Below the pieces are notes generated by a model. It saw only the letters and a program-made list of their open reading frames with translations. It was not told the origin of the DNA and did no database searches. A DNA stretch of 64,000 nt from Martinezella dioscoreae (GTDB lineage Bacteria > Pseudomonadota > Alphaproteobacteria > Rhizobiales > Rhizobiaceae), in assembly GCF_009176305.1 (NCBI RefSeq), contig NZ_BLAJ01000001.1, positions 62,001-126,000 of the forward strand. The letters run 5' to 3'. The stretch's first letter is position 1. Each line of letters starts with the position of its first letter. Of this stretch, positions 60,202-64,000 are shown piece by piece. Position numbers and translations under genes: made by a program.

Positions 60202-61725
60202 ATGAGTTCGGAAGCCGTCGACGGTGCGGTCGTGCTGTCTGCGAGAGGGATTTCCAAGTCCTTTAACGGCGTGCAGGTGCTGTTCAGCGTCAACTTCGAT
60301 CTTCGGGCCGGCGAAATCCATGCGCTGATGGGCGAAAACGGTGCCGGCAAGTCGACGCTGGTAAAAGTTCTCTCCGGTTTCGAGCAGCCGACCTCGGGCG
60401 AAATCCTCCTCGATGGCAAGCCGGTAAAGCTGCCGCCGAACGGCGCCGCGGAGGCGCTCGGCATCGTCATCATCCATCAGGAATTCAATCTTGCGGAACA
60501 TCTGACCGTCACCGAGAGTCTATTTCTTGGCCGCGAAGTCACGCGCTTCGGCGTGCTCGACCGCAAGCTCATGCGCGCGGAAACGCGGCGCGTGCTCGAC
60601 CTTCTCGGCTCGCATGTCGATGAGAATGCTATCATCAGCACGCTCTCCATCGCCGACAAGCAGATGGTGGAGATCGCAAAGGCGATCAGCCGCGATGCGC
60701 GCATCGTCTTCATGGACGAGCCGACAGCTGTTCTCTCGCGCGAGGAGACCAATTTCCTGTTCAAGCAGGTTCGCAAGCTACGCGACCAGGGAACGAGCTT
60801 CGTCTTCGTCTCCCATAAGCTCGATGAGGTCATGGAACTGACGGATCGCGTCACGGTGCTACGCGACGGCCAATGGGTGAAGACATCACCGACCTCGCTG
60901 CTCGATGGTGAATCGATCGCCCAGCTAATGGTCGGGCGCGAGCTTTCCAGTCTTTATCCGGCCAAGAACGAGCCGGATGTCGACGAGAAGGTGGTGCTCA
61001 GCGTCAGCTCGGTTTCGACGGGTTATGTCCACGATGCGAGCTTCGAGCTGCGCAAGGGTGAGATATTGGGCTTTTCCGGCATGATCGGCTCCGGACGCAC
61101 GGAGCTGATGGAAGCGATCGTCGGTCTGCGCTCGCGTGTCTCCGGCGAGGTCGTCGCCAACGGCCAAACGGTGCCGCCGCATGATGTGCATGCGGCCATC
61201 GATGCCGGGCTTGCCTATATGACGAAGGACCGCAAGTCGAAGGGTCTGCTTCTGAATTCCGGCATGATCGTCAATCTGACCCTGCAGTCGCTCGACCGGC
61301 ATGGCAAGTTCGGCTATCTGAGCGCCTCCAGCGAGGCCGATGCGCTGGCGCGAGCGCGCCGCCGTTTTGATATACGCGTACGTGACGGCAATATCGTTGC
61401 CGGCCGCATGTCCGGCGGCAACCAGCAGAAGCTGCTTCTGGCGAAGATCATGGAGACCGAGCCGCAGATCATCATCATCGACGAGCCGACGCGCGGCATC
61501 GATGTGGGTACGAAGCAGCAGATCTATCATTTCATTTCCGCGCTGGCGCGCGACGGTCATTCGATCATTGTGATCTCTTCGGAAATGCCCGAGGTCATCG
61601 GGCTTTGCACACGGGTTGCCGTGATGCGGGAGGGCCGGATCGTCGGCGTGCTCGAAGGCGAAGAGATCACCGAGCAGGAAATCATGCGTTATGCGGCGGG
61701 CCTGAAGAAAAAGACGGCTGCCTGA
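60202..61725 (+). CDS. sugar ABC transporter ATP-binding protein (RbsA/XylG type, two ATPase domains)
   Basis: This 507-residue tandem ATPase has a first domain with Walker A GENGAGKST, signature-like LSIADKQMVEIAKAI, Walker B IVFMDEPTAV and switch VSHKLDE. In the second domain (from about residue 250) the Walker A is degenerate (GFSGMIGSGRTEL), with signature MSGGNQQKLLLAKIM and Walker B IIIIDEPTRGIDVG. This asymmetry is normal in the RbsA/MglA/XylG class. It opens a three-gene operon with the permease and binding protein. GGGAGGATTC precedes the ATG. Confidence 0.95.
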   Translation: MSSEAVDGAVVLSARGISKSFNGVQVLFSVNFDLRAGEIHALMGENGAGKSTLVKVLSGFEQPTSGEILLDGKPVKLPPNGAAEALGIVIIHQEFNLAEHLTVTESLFLGREVTRFGVLDRKLMRAETRRVLDLLGSHVDENAIISTLSIADKQMVEIAKAISRDARIVFMDEPTAVLSREETNFLFKQVRKLRDQGTSFVFVSHKLDEVMELTDRVTVLRDGQWVKTSPTSLLDGESIAQLMVGRELSSLYPAKNEPDVDEKVVLSVSSVSTGYVHDASFELRKGEILGFSGMIGSGRTELMEAIVGLRSRVSGEVVANGQTVPPHDVHAAIDAGLAYMTKDRKSKGLLLNSGMIVNLTLQSLDRHGKFGYLSASSEADALARARRRFDIRVRDGNIVAGRMSGGNQQKLLLAKIMETEPQIIIIDEPTRGIDVGTKQQIYHFISALARDGHSIIVISSEMPEVIGLCTRVAVMREGRIVGVLEGEEITEQEIMRYAAGLKKKTAA

Positions 61726-61783
61726 AGGGCGGCGGAGCAAGGCGAATTCCCAGCAATCATGGGACGGGAGGTTGGTTTTGGTT

Positions 61784-62794
61784 ATGAGCGTGGGTGAAGA
61801 CAGCAGCGGCAAGACAGGCCGGCGGGGGCGCTCCTGGCGGGATGTCGATCTTAGGGCCGTGGCGCCGTTTGCAGCCTTGGTGCTGCTTCTGATCGTGGGC
61901 GCGCTGGTCAATCCGAACTTCATCGGCATTACCAATCTCACCAATGTTGCGACGAGATGCGCCTTCATCGCCATCATCGCGGTTGGTGCCACCTTCGTCA
62001 TCTCGGCCGGCGATCTCGATCTGTCTGTCGGCGCGATGGTTGCCTTCGTTGCGAGCCTGATGATCCTCCTGATGAATTCGGGCGCCATCGCCGATCCCGC
62101 CCTGATGCTGGTGGCGGCAATATTGTTTTCAGTCGTTGCGGGTGTGCTCTGCGGCCTCGCCAACGGGCTGATCACGACCGTTGGCAAGATCGAGCCTTTC
62201 ATTGCGACGCTCGGCACCATGGGTGTCTATCGCGGTTTGACGACCTGGCTGTCGCAGGGTGGTGCGATCACCTTGCGTCCGGCCAATCTGCAGGCGCTCT
62301 ACAAGCCCGCCTATTATGGCACCGTGTTTGGTGTGCCGGTGCCGATCGTGGTCATTCTTGTCGTCACCGGCATTGCGGCCTTCATTCTCTACCGCACCCG
62401 CTATGGGCGGCATGTTATCGCCGTCGGTTCCAATCGCGACGTTGCGCGCTATTCCGGCGTGGCGGTCAATCGCGTGCGCACCGTCGCCTTTGTCATCCAA
62501 GGCCTGTGCGTGTCGATCGCCGTGCTTCTCTATGTGCCGCGGCTTGGTTCGACGTCGGCGACGACGGGCAGTCTCTGGGAGCTGCAGGCGATCACCGCGG
62601 TCGTCGTCGGCGGCACGGCGCTGAAGGGCGGAGCGGGCAGGGTATGGGGCACGATCTGTGGCGCCTTCATCCTGGAGCTCGTCGGCAACATCATGCTGCT
62701 TTCCAATTTCATCAGCGAGTATCTGCTGAACGCCATCCAGGGCGCGATCATCATCATCGCCATGCTGGTTCAGCGTTCACTCGCCCGCAAATAG
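61784..62794 (+). CDS. sugar ABC transporter permease (RbsC type)
   Basis: This 336-residue permease has eight to ten helices, the class motif AGDLDLSVGAMVAF (near residues 75-88), GLANGLITTVGKIEPFIATLGTMGVYRGL, and the C-terminal GGTALKGGAGRVWGTICGAF. It pairs with the tandem ATPase and forms a homodimeric channel. The start is uncertain by two codons: the ATG at 61784 is 12 bases from GGGAGG, while an in-frame TTG at 61778 is closer to the ideal six. The protein is unchanged apart from the first two residues. Confidence 0.93.
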   Translation: MSVGEDSSGKTGRRGRSWRDVDLRAVAPFAALVLLLIVGALVNPNFIGITNLTNVATRCAFIAIIAVGATFVISAGDLDLSVGAMVAFVASLMILLMNSGAIADPALMLVAAILFSVVAGVLCGLANGLITTVGKIEPFIATLGTMGVYRGLTTWLSQGGAITLRPANLQALYKPAYYGTVFGVPVPIVVILVVTGIAAFILYRTRYGRHVIAVGSNRDVARYSGVAVNRVRTVAFVIQGLCVSIAVLLYVPRLGSTSATTGSLWELQAITAVVVGGTALKGGAGRVWGTICGAFILELVGNIMLLSNFISEYLLNAIQGAIIIIAMLVQRSLARK

Positions 62795-62863
62795 CGAATA
62801 GCCGGGTCAGGGGGCGCCCGGTTCTTGGTGACAAGGCCCTGTCTCTATCTGGGAGGAAGAAAT

Positions 62864-63811
62864 ATGCGAAAGAGACTCATAGGCTTGGCTGTCGTGATGG
62901 CGGCTCTGGCCGGCACGGTCCATGCCGAGGACAAGAAGGTAACGATCGGCGTTTCCATTCCGGCCGCCGACCACGGCTGGACCTCGGGCGTGGTCTTCCA
63001 TGCCGAGCGCGTCGCCAAGCTCTTGATGGCGGAGCATCCGGGGCTGAACGTCATCGTCAAGACCTCGCCTGACGCGGCGAGCCAGGCAAACGCCGTGCAG
63101 GACCTTGAAACACAGGGTATCGATGCGCTCGTCATCCTGCCGTCGGATCCCGATCCGCTCGTCAATGCCATCAAGGAAGTCAAGGACAAGGGCAAGTTCG
63201 TGGCGCTCGTCGACCGTGCGCCGAGCAACAACGACAATTCCGTACGTGACCTCTATGTCGCCGGCAACAATCCGGCGCTCGGCCAGGTCGCGGGCGAATA
63301 CATCAAGGCCAACACGCCGGATGCCCAGGTCGTCGTCATCCGCGGCCTGCCGATCCCGATCGATCAGCAGCGCCAGGACGGCTTCGACAAGGGCATTGCC
63401 GGCTCGAACGTCAAGGTTCTTGACCGCCAGTATGGCAACTGGAACCGAGACGACGCCTTCAAGGTCATGCAGGACTACCTCACCAAGTTCCCGAAGATCG
63501 ACGTCGTCTGGTGCCAGGATGACGACATGGCCGTCGGCGTTCTGCAGGCAATCGAGCAGGCCAAGCGTACCGATATCAAGTATATCATCGCCGGCGCCGG
63601 CTCGAAGGACATGATCAAGAAGGTCATGGATGGCGACAAGCTGATCCCGGTCGACGTCCTTTACCCGCCGGCAATGGTCGGCACCGCCATGGAACTGACG
63701 GCTGCCAACTTCTACGATCAGGTTCCGGTTCGCGGCAACTACATCCTGGATGCGACGCTCGTCACCAAGGACAATGCCAAGGACTTCTACTTCCCCGATT
63801 CACCGTTCTGA
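62864..63811 (+). CDS. sugar ABC transporter periplasmic solute-binding protein (RbsB type)
   Basis: The 315-residue precursor has a signal peptide ([21 protein letters not shown], cleaved near residue 21) and the class I periplasmic binding fold ([98 protein letters not shown]). It probably binds a pentose or hexose; proximity to xylA and xylB makes xylose possible, but the LacI pair and separate promoters keep the loci distinct. GGGAGGAAGAA precedes the ATG. Confidence 0.93.
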   Translation: MRKRLIGLAVVMAALAGTVHAEDKKVTIGVSIPAADHGWTSGVVFHAERVAKLLMAEHPGLNVIVKTSPDAASQANAVQDLETQGIDALVILPSDPDPLVNAIKEVKDKGKFVALVDRAPSNNDNSVRDLYVAGNNPALGQVAGEYIKANTPDAQVVVIRGLPIPIDQQRQDGFDKGIAGSNVKVLDRQYGNWNRDDAFKVMQDYLTKFPKIDVVWCQDDDMAVGVLQAIEQAKRTDIKYIIAGAGSKDMIKKVMDGDKLIPVDVLYPPAMVGTAMELTAANFYDQVPVRGNYILDATLVTKDNAKDFYFPDSPF

Positions 63812-63837
63812 TCGGTTCCTCGGTTCATCTTCAAGGG

Positions 63838-63865
63838 CGCCCGCCGGTTTCGGCGGGCGTTTTTT
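63838..63865 (+). terminator. rho-independent terminator after the importer operon
   Basis: CGCCCGCCG (63838-63846) pairs exactly with CGGCGGGCG (63851-63859) around GTTT, and TTTTTT follows. It ends the ATPase-permease-binding protein operon. Confidence 0.9.
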
Positions 63866-64000
63866 AAGTGTTCCGTCAGCCCCGTTTTGCGGTGGATGGA
63901 AATTTTGCGGCACGTACCTCTTGCCGTCTGTGGCGTGCCGTGATTAGGTCGCAGGGCATTCGACTTTCAGCCCGACGACCCTATAGTTTTTGGAGGCTGC
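63866..64000. other. last 135 bases, upstream region of a gene outside the window
   Basis: No gene is supported here. The final bases TTTTTGGAGGCTGC include a GGAGG that could be the ribosome site of a gene starting just past the window edge. Confidence 0.3.

Overview
This window comes from a chromosome or large replicon of an alphaproteobacterium of the Rhizobium/Agrobacterium group. I infer this from GC-rich codon use, a sorbitol/mannitol (smo/mtl) operon, many solute-binding-protein ABC importers each beside its own SorC, LacI, IclR or RpiR regulator, and short palindromic intergenic elements of the kind described in rhizobia. No rRNA, tRNA, CRISPR array, prophage or transposase gene was seen. 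Nearly all of it is carbon-source acquisition and sugar catabolism, with a few housekeeping genes and one drug-efflux locus.

Layout. 0-3.7 kb: on the minus strand, a response regulator/histidine kinase pair, then a ROK sugar kinase and a CutC-family protein cut by the window edge. 4.0-14.7 kb: polyol operon with a FucU/RbsD mutarotase, a SorC regulator, a smoEFGK-type ABC importer, mannitol 2-dehydrogenase, a HAD phosphatase and an FGGY kinase, facing a convergent RpiR regulator. 14.9-18 kb: CysZ-like membrane protein, endonuclease III, DUF2244, and an AraC-HTH/O6-alkylguanine transferase. 18.2-20.8 kb: SorC regulator divergent from transaldolase. 21.2-34.8 kb: a two-armed catabolic cluster around an IclR regulator. 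The minus arm has an amidohydrolase, a MaoC-fold protein and a CaiB/BaiF CoA-transferase. The plus arm has an ABC importer, an enolase-superfamily dehydratase, a rhamnose-type mutarotase, a Gfo/Idh/MocA oxidoreductase, a second MaoC protein, a solute-binding-like protein with no signal peptide, and a DHRS6/keto-deoxy-fuconate-type SDR. This mixes a non-phosphorylative deoxy-sugar pathway with CoA-thioester enzymes and is the most unusual metabolic locus here.

34.8-44.6 kb: DUF1345 and DUF1328 membrane proteins, a polyamine-type ABC importer with an aldehyde dehydrogenase, a DEDD exonuclease, a LysR regulator and an unknown membrane-anchored protein. 44.7-50.5 kb: gltX-lysS-small protein, an exported unknown, TerC, and an AraC/GyrI-like regulator. 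50.7-54.5 kb: TetR divergent from an EmrAB-type efflux pair, with palindromic operators between. 54.6-58.6 kb: LacI-xylB-xylA. After it come a frameshifted VOC (glyoxalase-fold) gene, a second LacI regulator, and a divergent ribose/xylose-class ABC importer with twin palindromic operators.

The most striking non-coding structure is a nested repeat system. Four copies of a roughly 184-189 bp element, with long inverted-repeat ends and flanking TA, lie at 18.0, 20.8, 30.7 and 35.9 kb. In three of them a second 211-212 bp element has inserted in the same short motif. This second element has about 17 bp terminal inverted repeats, and each copy is flanked by a perfect 10 bp direct repeat. It carries a facing pair of a third palindromic unit, and related pairs occur separately at 40.5 and 57.1 kb, inside operons.
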